Shown piece after piece: positions 12,443 through 26,900 of a stretch of 64,000 nucleotides of DNA. The position numbers were made by a program, and so were the translations under genes. The notes beneath the pieces are model-generated. The model was not told where the DNA came from. It made no database searches and worked only from the letters and a program-made list of their open reading frames with translations. The stretch comes from Ichthyophthirius multifiliis (Eukaryota; Ciliophora; Oligohymenophorea; Hymenostomatida): NCBI RefSeq assembly GCF_000220395.1, contig NW_004086431.1, positions 1 through 64,000 of the forward strand, written 5' to 3'. The stretch's first letter is position 1; every line of letters starts with the position of its first letter.

Positions 12443-15400
12443 ATGTCCTAAAAAATCTTTATAAACAGTAAAAAAAATAAATTAAAAATGCTAATATATA
12501 TAAAAAAAACAAAAAATAAGACATGATATGCGAATAGCAAGGAGAATCATTATTACAACTAACATATAATATAAAAATAAATCAAACTTGTTAAGAAAGT
12601 TTGATTAAAATCTGGAAATTATTTCATATTAATTACTCAGGATATATTCAAAGAGAATAATTTTAAAAGGCAAATAAAAATATATAGAAAACTTATTTAT
12701 TTAAAAATAATAATCATTTTTTAATAAATATAGTATGTTTAAATATTATTTAAATTCCTTGTAAATATTTAAGATAAAGAATTATTAATCTACATAGCAA
12801 AAGAAGAAATAAATAAAATTTGTACACATAATGATAAAGAATAACTATCATTTGAATTTTTTTGTGAGTTTTTTGCAAATCTAGCAGTAAGATTTATCGA
12901 AAACCTTAATATTTAATCCTATTAATCATTTTTAGATTTAATTTATGATAGAACTACAACTTCAACTTTTAGAAATGTTTATGGTATTTTTTATTTTTTG
13001 TTCAAATAATAAAAATTAAAAATATAATTAAAGATAATAGTTAAATACATTTAAATTACAAAATTAAGGTTTATTTGTATAATAGAGATTAAATAGAAGA
13101 ATAATTTAGTTAAAGTTAAAGAAATGATTTCCCTTAATATATTGTTTATTTCGAAGAATAAGTACTTCATGACTAATAATTATTTTTATCATTGAATGAA
13201 AGGGAAGATTTGGTTCTAGAAAGAAATATAATTGATGAGAATTAAATTATACCACTTGGATTTTCAGCAGAAAATGCTATTCATGCTATTAATATTAATA
13301 ACTTTGCTGTAAATATATATAATAAATATATTATTAATAAAATAAATACAAAAAGATACCAAATTCTGAATTTTTTCATTTACCTTAAAAAAATATTCAT
13401 TTATTAGAATAGTATATATCACTTTTTTTTTTTTATAGATTAAAAAAATATTTATTTTTTTCATTTTTTTTTAAAGAGTAAAACTAGTAATTGCATGTGA
13501 AAATTAACACAATTTAATCAAAAGCCTTGAAATTGCATTAAATCAAAATGAAGTTATATAAATGATAGGCTGTTTAGGTGCTCATTTATAAAAATATCAA
13601 TAAAATGTTTAATTGCTTCATAGAATTAATTCATATTTAGGACATCCTTTTGCAACTGAAAGTTTAAGAAGTAATTAAACATATAAATGCATGTATGTAT
13701 AAGATTAAATATTTATTTTAAAATAAAAGATAAAACTGGAATAGAATCAAAATTTAATATTCTAAGTGATTTCTATAGTATAGATGATTTAGAAGTCGAT
13801 TAAATAGATTAGCTACACAAAAAACAAAAATTAAGAAATGCATAGAGAAGGAAGTTAATAGATACAGAAAACAAGAAAAGGAATAAAAAAAGACCAAAGG
13901 ATTTAAAAGAATACATCAGAACTTTAGACTTTAATTTAATAAAATAAATATAAAATCATATAGATTAAAGTAAATTAAAAATAAGCTTAAAAGAATTAAA
14001 ATAAGAAAATTAAAAGTAAAATTCAGATCATACTTTATAATTCAGATAATTTATTTCTAAAGGAGGAAAAATACCCCAGGATACATTAGATGCTTATAAA
14101 GAGGATGTGTTAGAATATGCAAATAAAAGACCTTTATAAATGTTGGTAATGGGTAAACCAAAAACTGGAAAAAGCAAATTTTGTTCCTTATTATAAAAAA
14201 AGATTGATATTATACATATAGAAGCAGGTTTTCTAATAGAAAAATTAATGATTAGAGTAAAAGAAAATGAAGCAAATGCAACAGAAGAAGAACCTGATAA
14301 AAGCTTACCTTGGGAAAAAGAAATAGTTAAGGAATTGTTAGAAGGAAAAAGTATATCGGGAAATAATTTGATTGAATTAATTAATAATGAACTTTAGAAT
14401 GATTTACCTTAAAACAAAGGATTCATTTTGGATGTTCCTTTGTGTTTTTCTTAAGGGGAAGTAGATTGGATTGATGCTATAATTAAAAATAAAGTCGCTT
14501 TACCTAAAATTGGATGTAGATATTTTTCACATATAATAGAATTTTCATGTGAAGATGATGATGTATTAAAGTTTGGAGGATCTGTTATGGAGTTATATGG
14601 AGAAAATTTGAAAATTTTTTCAGAAAGAGAAAGAGAAATTTCAAGATAACCTAAAAAAAGATTAAATGATGACGGAGAAGAGGTCCCTGAAGAAGAAGAA
14701 GCAAATGAAGAAGATGAAGAGGGGAAAAAACCTCTATTTGAAAACGAAATGCTTTATCGACCTTGTGAAGTTGAATAAATATTAAAGGAACATTTGAATT
14801 AATATAATAATCTTTAAAGAAAACGCGCAAATGAGTTTTTATAACATTTAACTGAAAATGAGCATATTGTAGTCAACCTAAATGGATAATCAGATGAGGA
14901 ACTTGTTGAATATATATATTAATGTCTTGGTGATGAAGTTTAACCTTTAAGACCTTTAGCTGTTAAACTTGATGGAGGTTCTGAAAAAGATCTTCTTACA
15001 TAAGGTTTGGAAGAAACTAAAATGGTTAGAAAATGGTCTCCTTGGCAATAAGTAGATCCTGTAGAATTAAGTAAAGGAAGACTTTTGATAGGAAAAGGGG
15101 AATTTGCTTGTGATTACGCTGGAAGAGTTTTCCTTTTCGAAAATGAAGAAAATCAAAACGCATTTGAAAGAAATGCAAGAAAATATTTGTAAAAAGAACC
15201 TTAGTTACCTAAAACATACAATATTGCTATTATTGGACCTAGATAATCAGGGAAAAAAACTATGGCGAATAAACTTGCGGATTAATACGGATTCTTGGTT
15301 GTTGATTTGGAAGCTATTATTGGGGAAATTCTTGAGTGGCAAAAGTAATAAGAAATTGAAATAGGGTAACATATAGTTTCTAATTTTGATTCGAAAATTA

Positions 15401-16554
15401 ACCATATTCATTTTTCAGCTGAAGAATGGAAAGATATTTAAAAAGTTTTTTATTTTTAAAAAAAAAACTTATTTAAATTATTATTTTTGTTAATAGGGAG
15501 GTTTGATTTCAGCAAAAGATATATGGCCAATAGTTTTACATAAATTAGGAATTACTTTATAAAAAAAGCCTGAAAATTGGGGTGTAGAGAAAAACGAAGA
15601 CGAATAAGAATTGGATGAAGAAGCCAAGGCAGCAGCAGAATAAGCAGCTAAAAAGGCAGCTACAAAAAAAGCTTAAATGAATAAGAAAGGCGCGAAAAAA
15701 GAAGTTGATGATGAAAGACCTGTAACACCTCCGATAGAAGACTTATCATTAAAGAATTTAATTTAAGTTATTTAACCTGATGGTAAATTAAAGCCTGTTT
15801 AAGGTTTGTGTATAATTGGTTATCCTACAAATGAATAAGAAATTAGTATGCTTAAATATCATAATATTTTGCTCGACAAGATTATTGTTTTGAATGATAA
15901 AGGAGAAGAAGAAGAAGGAAAAGTTCTGAAAACTATAAAAAACATGGAAGATTAAGTTCTTAATATTGAAAACGAAGTTAAATACATAACTGATGCAACA
16001 GCAGTTTTAAAAGAACAGTATAGTGAAGATTCTGTTAAAGAAATTCCCATTGAAGGTACCGAATTGGAAGTTTATAATAGAATTAGAGTTTAATTAGATC
16101 CTTTTTTTATACGATTCGATACTGAAGAATTAGCTAGATATCCAGCTGATGTTGGAGAGGAAGATGATCCTATTACTTGGGGTGAATATGGTAGTTATTG
16201 CCCTATTATTTTTAAGGTATTTTCATATTATTATTTTTATGTAATTCTAATATATTAAAGGATGAATAATGGCTTGTGCCAGGTAGAGGAGATAACGAAG
16301 TTATTGTAAGAGGCAAAAGACATAAATTTTATTCAGAAGAACAAAAAAAGAAATTCTAAGAAAATACTTGGAAATATGTTGATGGTAGTCATCATTTAGA
16401 ATTACCTCCACCTCGTATCTTACTTATGGGAGTTAGAGGTTCTGGTTTACATACTTAATTATAAAAACTTTATGAAAAATATAAAATTCCAGTTATGGAT
16501 TTAAAATAGAATTTAATTAATCATATTCTTAATGAAAAGGAAAAAGTTAATTTA

Positions 16555-16585
<31 letters not shown>

Positions 16586-19251
16586 TAATTATTATTTTTA
16601 AAAAATTTAGAGAAGATAAGATCGTGTATTCTAGAAAGGTTTTAAGCCTTAAGAAAAAGATGAGGAAGGAAATATAATAGAAGATCCAGAAATAAAAGAA
16701 GAAGCAGCTGATTTCGACAAAAGAATTGAAGAAATTCGCTTAATGAAATTAATAATGAGTGATGTAAAATAAGTTTTTATAAATGGGAATTTCTTTGATT
16801 TAGAAGAAGATTTAATTTCCATGTCTTTACCTGAACTTCTATCTGAATCTCGAAAATTACCAGAATGTGTACTTTTGTTAAAAGTTGATGAAAAAAATTT
16901 CATGGAAAGATAATTTAATTAAAAAGAAATTGAAGATCTTTACAATAAGAAGATGGAAGAAAGACGTTTAGAGAAACAAAGAGAAAAAGAAAGGCTTCGT
17001 TAAGAAAAATTAGCTGAATTAGCAGCAAATTTATAAGAGGGAGAAGAAATGCCTTAGTTGGAAGAAGAAGAAGAAGAACCAGAAGACCAAGAAGATCCTG
17101 AAGCACCAAATTTATTAGAAATGATAAACGAGAAAAAAGCAAAATTAACTGAATAAAGAGAATCTGATTTAGCAAAATTAGAAGAATATAAAACTGCTTT
17201 TGAAGATTTAGGTATTTAGGTTATTGAAATTACTTGCGAAAGGTCTATCTAGCATGTTTTTGATAAAATAACTTATAATTTAAAACCCTTTTTGGAAGAA
17301 AGATAGAACAAATTAGAATAATAACAAACTTATGTCCTCAAAAAACCCCAAAAAGAGGAAAATGAAGAAGAAGAAAAGCCTTTCCGTTTATAATATTTTG
17401 AAAAGAGTTACACATATAGAAAAAGTAGATTTGGAGAAAAAAATCCTTTAAGTCTTTTGGAAATTCCTAAAATAAAAGATTTCCCTTTATTATATAGAGA
17501 TAGAATTTACTATTTCCATTCAGAAGAAGAAGTTTTAAAAGCATCAAAAGAGCCTTTGAAATACATTAAAAATAATTGCTTCCCAAAAGACGTGAATATT
17601 AAACCTATTGTTTTTGTTATAGGAAAACCTAAAACTGGGAAATCTACATTAAGTAAAATAATAGAAGAATAGCTAGGAATAGTACGTATAAAATTGTCTT
17701 CTGTTTTAGAAGATTATGGACCATAACATCCCTGTTTAACTTACTAAAATGCTCGAGAAGTTCTTTAATAAGGAGAATCTCTTTCTGATTAATAGGTTGT
17801 TGATTTGGTTTTATAAAGGGTCTAAATGGCTGATTGTAAAGCTAGTGGATGGGTTTTAGATGGATTACCTTAAAATAAATAATAAGCAATTTTATTCTAA
17901 TAAAAAGGAGTAGTTCCTTATGCTGTTCTTTCATTATAATTGAATGATTCAGAAATAAAAAAAAGAGCTTAAAAACAAACTAAAAATAAAAACAAATTCG
18001 GATATAATCAAATTATTTTGCATGAAAAATTATAAGCATGTGAAAATGATATTTTAGAAAATTTCTATCTTACTACGTTTAATAATGTACGCTTTTTGGA
18101 TGCCAAAATATCTAAATGGGGAGTTTTTGACCTTGCTAAATTATATATTGGATAAACTACTTTGAGTAGATAATAATTTTCAAGGGCTTTAATTACTAAT
18201 GAACCTGTAAATATAGGATAATTAGGACTTACTATAAACGAAATACTGTAAAATATGTCAACATTTAAAAACATTTCTCCTGTAGCGCTTAAAACTAAAA
18301 AGTTTTACGTTTAAAATAATATTAGACATCCTTTTATTGCTTATTTTGATGGATATATTTATGTACTTGATAATGAATAGGAATTGCATGATTTCCTTAA
18401 TAGACCTGATTTATATGTTTATTAGTATATTGATGATGATCTTCCATCTAAAGTTCCTATTGATAATATAATTGAGAAATATAATAGTACTAAAAAATAT
18501 TAAATTATTAAATTGTTTATTTTTTTAAATTAAAAAAAATAAAAAAGCTGTAAATAATAAAGGATATTGTACAGGATTTTTAAGAAATGATTAGTTAAAA
18601 AAAAGCTAACCAAGTCTTCTTGTAGAATACAAAGGAGGTATTTATTCATTTTCATCAACCTAATATCAAGTAAGGTTCAAATAGATGCCTTAAGATTACG
18701 AAAATATTAAATTACATGATAAATTGCCTGTTTAATTTGATCCTCTTAATTTAGTTAAAAAAGTTGCAAAAAAAGGAGATTGCACTGCATTTTTGGAACA
18801 TCATTTAGGAAATATTGTTATGAGAGTTTTAGCTTAATTAGGTATTTTAAATTATTTATTTTTAAAAATAAAATAAATAAGGTTATAAAAGGATAAAATA
18901 CCCAACTTTAAATTGTAAAGAAACGGCTCTTAAATATATTGCAATCTCTTTAAAAGCTTGTAATCCTAATAAAGATGAAAATTATAGATAAAAATATTAA
19001 CAAAGATTATAGTAATTTATTAAACATTGTTATTATAGTGAAGAGATGAAAGAAGAATAAAAAAGAAAAAGTTTTCATTTCTTTTATTATTTTTATATTA
19101 TAAATATTTAATAGGTATAGATTAACCATTAGGTTTTTGGAATGACTGGGACGAAGAAAACCTTTTGAAAATAACAAAGGAATTCAAAGAATTCATGGAT
19201 ACTGTTGAAAGTAATGATAAAGAGGTTTATTTTGAAAGATTTATTAGATGA
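12443..19251 (+). CDS. AK9-like multi-domain nucleoside-monophosphate kinase (probable axonemal protein)
   Basis: Twelve exons encode roughly 2,050 residues, starting MSQKIFIN and ending at TGA 19249-19251. Exons include 13730-15444, 15497-16216, 16261-16545, 16611-18486, 18548-18841, 18882-19070 and 19115-19251, all phase-consistent. Four adenylate-kinase-like units are visible: P-loops MGKPKTGKS (about 14150), IGPRQSGKK (about 15230), a degenerate MGVRGSGLH (about 16425) and IGKPKTGKS (about 17620), the last followed by GWVLDGLPQ, the NMP-kinase DGFPR-type motif. Between them recur the short modules typical of AK9, such as YAGRVFLFENEE, DRIYYFHSEEE and FDGYIYVLDNEQE. Acidic and basic low-complexity linkers separate the domains. 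The family phosphorylates nucleoside monophosphates and is found in cilia. The N-terminal 330 residues lack kinase motifs and contain an EF-hand-like segment, FHINYSGYIQREQF. The exon 4/exon 5 join near 13309-13478 is not cleanly canonical. Confidence 0.8.
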
Positions 19252-19409
19252 TAATTATTTTATATTATAAAATCAAGTATACGTCTATTTTTATTATTAT
19301 AATTTCTTTTTTTAAAAAAAAATTAATAATATAATTATATGATAAATAAATAATTGTTAACAAGAAAAAAATATATGAAAATATAATAATTTATAAAAAA
19401 GTAAATGCT

Positions 19410-20456
19410 TCAACTATTATAAGGGTTATTTAAATGTTGAAATTATTTAGGATCCGGAGCACCTTCTAAATTATAATTTTTTTATTAATTTTATCCATAA
19501 TCGTTTATATTTTTCTTAGGTGATTCAGCCTATCTTTTATTAATTTTATCTGACTTTTAATATCTCATGTCTATTTTTATAAGTTCTTTTTTTAAAAAAA
19601 TTAAATAATTTGATTCTTATTAAATAAAAAAAAAAATATACCTAATTCTTAACCTAATCTTATAGATGTTGATTTAGGTTTAAAGTTTTCACTCATATCA
19701 ATATTAACTATAATTGCGAATAAAATTAAAGTAAAAATACCTTTAAATTTTTTTCTAAATAAATAGATAATTAATAAAAAAAACCCGTAACAATATGATA
19801 AGAAGCAGCTAAAATCAAATTCTTCACATTAGCATTTAATAATTAATCTTAACTTCTTTAATAATAAATTTTAGAAGTGTCACTCAAACGATTCCAGACA
19901 TCATCTAAATCACTTTTTTTTAATTAAGAAGAATAAACAAAACCTAAAATTGCAAATATGATTAATATAATTCCCCATAAGAAAATAACAAATTTAATCA
20001 TATTTAACCAATATTTATTAAATACACTTATTAAATTATAACAAATAGCTATTAAAATGAATGTTATAAACATAAATATTAATAAACTTTAACTAAATTC
20101 TTACTTTATTTCTACACCACTAAAATTACATACATCTTCCAACATGCTTTTTTTGTTTGTTTTTTTAATTATTTTTTCTTTTTTTAATATATATTTACCA
20201 TAAAATCTCTGCAAATATTACATCAATAATAATTGTAATTATGGCTACATATTTTGAATATTTTAAATTATTTTATAATGATAATTATTAATTTGAAATT
20301 TTTTATTGTTAGGAAGCTCCATCTAACTTTAATTAAGGATTCAAAGGTATATTTTCTTCTCCATGACTTGAGTTATTCCCTTATTATCTCTTAATTAATT
20401 ATTTATTTTAAAAATAATTATTAATTATATAATACTTCCTGATTATTTTACTTCAT
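19410..20456 (-). CDS. Four-transmembrane protein, tetraspanin-like topology
   Basis: Five exons (20436-20456, 20199-20389, 19785-20146, 19642-19740, 19410-19585) join to 282 codons plus TGA, with introns of 44-56 bp. Four hydrophobic helices appear, beginning YVAIITIIID, LLIFMFITF, FVIFLWGIIL and FTLILFAII. The first loop is short (about 25 residues, with a Cys) and the loop between helices 3 and 4 is longer, containing DDVWNRLSDT and YYQRSQDQ. This spacing resembles tetraspanins, but the diagnostic CCG motif of the large loop is absent, so the family is not proven. Both termini are polar: the N-terminus is Gln/Asn/Ser-rich and the C-terminus ends in a charged tail with EGAPDPKQ. It would sit in a cell membrane; its function is unknown. 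Confidence 0.7.
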
Positions 20457-21754
20457 TTAAAAATATATTTGTTTTTAATATTATAAAATATATAATTTAT
20501 AATATTTAAATTTTTTATAAATATAAATTACAAAAAATATTTATTTTAATCTTAATCAAATAAATAAATTAAAATAAAAATTTAAATTATTTTTCAAAAA
20601 AATAAAAAAACTTATAATCAATTAGATAGACTGAAATTTCGCAAAAGACAAAAACTGAAGTTGAGTTATGAGTTTCTATTAAGGTTTTAATTTATTTTTT
20701 ATCATATCTTAGTATTTAATACCAAAAAAATAAACTAATATTTATCTTTAAAAATATAAAACCAATGTTTCTCTTATTTATATTTTAAATTAATTGTCAA
20801 AAAAATTTTTTAAAAATTAATTACATTAAAAAAAATATTTATATTATTTTTTTTATTAAATTATAGATAACAATATTTGCAAAATAGCAAATTTATAAAT
20901 TATTAGGTATATATTAACTTGGCATTAATTTCTCAAAAAAAGAAAATTTGAATTGTTTTAAAGAACTAATAGAAATAAAAAAAAAGTTTAGTGTAAAATT
21001 TTTAAAAAAATTAGACATTGATATATATATATAAATAAAAATAAAAATTTAAATATAAATATAAATATAAATTTATATTTATATTTTAATATAATCCTTT
21101 ATAATAAATATAATAATATAATAAATTTTTTTATAATTAGATTTTTTTTATATTTTATATATTTTATTTTTATTAATTAAGAATATATTATAATTAACTA
21201 ATATATTTAATATCTTATTTTTATATTTTTTTTATTATTTATTTTTTTTATATTTTATCTATTATCAATTTTTAAGTTTTATGTTTAGTTTTGGTATTAA
21301 AAACTAAAAAATCAATATTTATATAAAAAAAAAAATTGTTTTTTATATGTTATATCTTCTATATTTCTATAAAAAGTTTTAATTTACTTTTATTTAGATT
21401 TAAATGTAATTTCATGAAGATATTAAATTTTTATTTTTTTGTATATATATTAAATATTAATAATTTTTAAATTTTGATTTATTTTAATTTATAATAACCA
21501 ACAAGCTAAAAAAAACTATGAACAACATTAATATTTATTTCTTAATTAAGAAAAATAAGACTTTTTCGAGATTTAATCTTTTTATATATAATTTTAAAAA
21601 AATTATTAATGCTTTTTATTTTATTTTATATAGATTAAAATAATTATTAATGATATAATTCTCTATTATTAAATTTAATTAAATATTTGATTTTTTAATA
21701 TTAAAAAATCTTATAGTATTAAAATATTTTTTATTTTTCAAAAAAAAAAAAAAT
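20457..21754. other. Divergent intergenic region
   Basis: About 1.3 kb separates the starts of a minus-strand and a plus-strand gene, so it should hold both promoters. It is nearly pure A/T with long T and A runs. No specific element could be named. Confidence 0.5.
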
Positions 21755-23645
<1,891 letters not shown>

Positions 23646-23862
23646 AAAAAAAGTCTAAAAATCATACATACAATGGTTTTATTAAAATTGAATGTAAAAA
23701 TTTTATTTTTTTAAGGAATTAATAATTTAACTAAAATATATTATTTATAAATAAACTAAATTTTTTATTATATTAAATAATAGAAATAAACATATATATT
23801 ATATAAAATTAATAATGATTTTAATATTTTATAATAAATATTAAATATTAAATTTTGAAATT

Positions 23863-25123
23863 TCATTTTTCATTTTATTTAATTATTTTATTTTTAAGTT
23901 ATTCTTTTTTTTTATCAAATAAAATTTTAATATCTTATGTGTTTGTAATATTATATCCTAAACATATTTAAATTTTATTATCATAATCAACTTTTTTGTT
24001 TATTTCGAATTAAATTTTATTAATTTTATCCTTTAACTAAATTAGATTTTTCTATAAACTGGATTTGCTTTTAAGATTTAATTTCGTTTCAGATTAAAAA
24101 TTTTAAAATTTATTTTTAGCTTTTATTTATTAATAAATAATTTTATTAATTGTATATTTTAAATAAAACAATATTTATTTATCTTTTTTTAATTAATTAT
24201 TTTTATTTATTTTAGATAGGCATTTCGTTTGATTTTTTCTTTATTATAATATACTAATTCCGTTTTAAATTGGAACTTCAAAATCTTTTTCTAATCTTTT
24301 TTTGAATCAATTGTTTTAGAGATTACTAAAAATTATATTTTCTTTTTATCATAAGCTTAGTTTCTAGTATTAATATTGTTAAACTATTTTATTTTTTCTA
24401 ATAAAGTGAAAAAGATTAGTTTATTCTTTTAAAACTAACTTTAATTTAAAATATTTTCTTATTTTTCTAAAATAATCAACTTAAAAATACTTTAGTTATT
24501 TTATATCTTCTACTTAAAAATTTGATTATTTTTATTAATTCTTTTTATATAATAAATATCTTGTATATTGTCTATTAAATTTTCATTGTTCTATTTTTAA
24601 TAAATAAAATTAGGAATATTTAGTCTTTATATAAATAATAAGATTTCATAATTTTTTTCAGAAAAATTACTTAATTTACTATAGTATTTTCTATTAATTA
24701 TTTCTCTCTCCAAATTTTAACTAGTCTAATTAATATTTAAGATTTAGTATTAGTTATAATAAATACTTTATAAAGTTTTTATTTTTATGATTTTATAATT
24801 AAATTTTATTATTATCTTTAAATAACTTCATAATTAAAACTACTTAGTTTTATTTAATTTTATTAATAAACTTAATTTAGAAAAAATTAATAATTTTAAA
24901 AAAATATAATTAATTTTATAAATAGGATATATAATTTTAATTTTACTATTAATTAATTCTTATTATAAATATTAATTAATTATATATTTAAAATCTTTTA
25001 AATAATAAAGAAAACTAAAATTTGTTTTACATAAGTATTTAAAATTAGAACATATTTAGATTAATTGTTCGCTTTATTTTTAATTAAATTCTTTTTTTAT
25101 TTACTTAATTTATAAAGGAACAT
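23863..25123 (-). CDS. Hypothetical Lys/Asn/Gln-rich protein (boundaries uncertain)
   Basis: On the minus strand one frame has protein-like composition down to a TGA at 23863-23865, with stretches such as KLSNFSEKNYEILL, ENLIDNIQDIYY and AYDKKKIQFL. A neighbouring frame near 24250 (DFEVPIQNGISIL) also looks coding, so an intron probably lies there. An ATG at 25123 is one possible start, but the section 24800-25120 is weak. No family or motif is recognised. It may be a coiled-coil or disordered protein. Confidence 0.4.
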
Positions 25124-25543
25124 TCTATATATAAATTAAAATGATTTTACATTTAATAATTAGCTAAAAATTTATCGATTTTTTTAATCTAAATAATAAG
25201 ATTAATAGGTTTTTAATATTAATATATGTTATGTGTTTTAATATCTTTTTTTAAAAAAAATATAATTTTTTTTTTATATTATTATTTTTACAATAATTGA
25301 GCAATAAATATTAAAACTAAAAATTATATTTTATTTATATTTATTTTATTTAAAAATTAATTATAATTTTAGTTTATATAAAAATTATTTTTAAATATTA
25401 ATATAATTTTAATAACTTTTAAAAATTCATATAATAAGTATTTAAATATTTATAATTAATATTTTAATAAAAAAATATTTATTTTATTATATATTATTTA
25501 ATTTCAGTTTATAATTTATAAAATAATGTTTATATTATAAATA

Positions 25544-26692
25544 TCAAATTGATTAATAATATTAATTAGATTTTCTTTTTAATGCAATATTTATTAATTA
25601 TTAATTTTTTTATTAAATTTTAAAATTAATCTTTAATACTAAATATTCAAGAAATTAATAGAATGTTATCATTTATTCTTAAAAATATAATTCTATAGAA
25701 AGATTAAGAAATAAATTTAGGATACATTCAACTTATGCTTAATATTGATTTTATAAAATAGAATCACCTTATACAATATTATTATTTTATAAATAAAATT
25801 AAATTTTATATTATTAAATAATTTAATTGTTAATATTATCAACATTATTATTATTAATATAATTTATATTATATTTTTAATTTTATATTTAAGAAATATT
25901 TATGTTATTATTATTATTATATATTATTATTATTATTATTGTTTTTATTTTTCTCATTATTAAAATTATATATGTTTATTTTATCTATATTAAACAAAAA
26001 TATACTATTTGTAAAAGTTTATTCATATCTTATAAAAAGTTTTATTAATAGTTTTTATTTTTCGTAATTTATTCTATTATTATTTTTGGATTAAATTCAT
26101 AAAATAATATATGTTTATATTTTTATCTTAAATCAGAAATAAATTATTTATTATTCATATTTTCTTTTTGTAAACTTTAATCTATTTTTTAATTATTATT
26201 TTAATCATTTTTTTATGATAATTAATTTATATATTCGTTTTTTTTAGTTTATATTATTTTCAATAAATTTAAAAATATCTTTTCACAAAAATTACTTTTT
26301 TTTAGATTATTTATTATATTTACTTTTTTAGCACTAAAATCAGGATCTATTCCTTCTATGAAATAAGATGGATTTGTTAAATCTCTTACTAATTTTTAAA
26401 TTTATTCTTCTTTTATTTATTATTCTTTAAATTTTTCTATTCTACCATTTTTTAAAAGTAAATAAAATTACATTATTTTATCAATTTCAAAATTTGAATT
26501 ATATATTTAAAATTTGTTTACAAGCTCATCTTAATATTCATAAATGCTTTTAGGTATTATTTTAGAAATATCACCTACCTTTAAGTTTATGTATTCTTCT
26601 TAGAAAGGAATCCATTCATTTTATATATATGTATTAGTTTCTAAAAAATTAAATAATTCATCTTTATCTTTTATATAAGGAAAAAAACTCAT
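25544..26692 (-). CDS. Hypothetical protein
   Basis: The ATG at 26692 begins MSFFPYIKDKDELFNFLE and runs through clearly protein-like sequence (EWIPFQEEYINLKVGD, LTNPSYFIEGIDPDF) for about 230 residues. It then becomes Asn/Gln/Ile-rich and stays open to TGA at 25544-25546, giving 382 codons if unspliced. In the last third another frame looks as plausible as the main one, so one or two short introns are likely (a GT-AG pair at about 25677-25709 would remove 33 bp in frame). No family is recognised. The N-terminal half is solid coding sequence; the C-terminus is uncertain. Confidence 0.55.
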
Positions 26693-26900
26693 TTTTTTTA
26701 TAGCATATATATTTTTATTTTTTTTACTAAATAAATATTATTTATTAGATATGTAAAATTTATTATATTAATTATATTTATTTTAATATAATATTAAAAT
26801 ATATTAATTCGGAAAATACATAAATTAAAAAATAATAAATGTTAAGATTAAAAGAAATAAAATGATAAATTTTTAATTTTTAATTATATATTATATAAAT

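Noticed and set aside
16649-17175. Minus-strand open frames of 84-86 codons inside the AK9-like gene
   Set aside because: Shadows of the Glu/Lys-rich plus-strand exon; low-complexity Leu/Ser strings with no motif.
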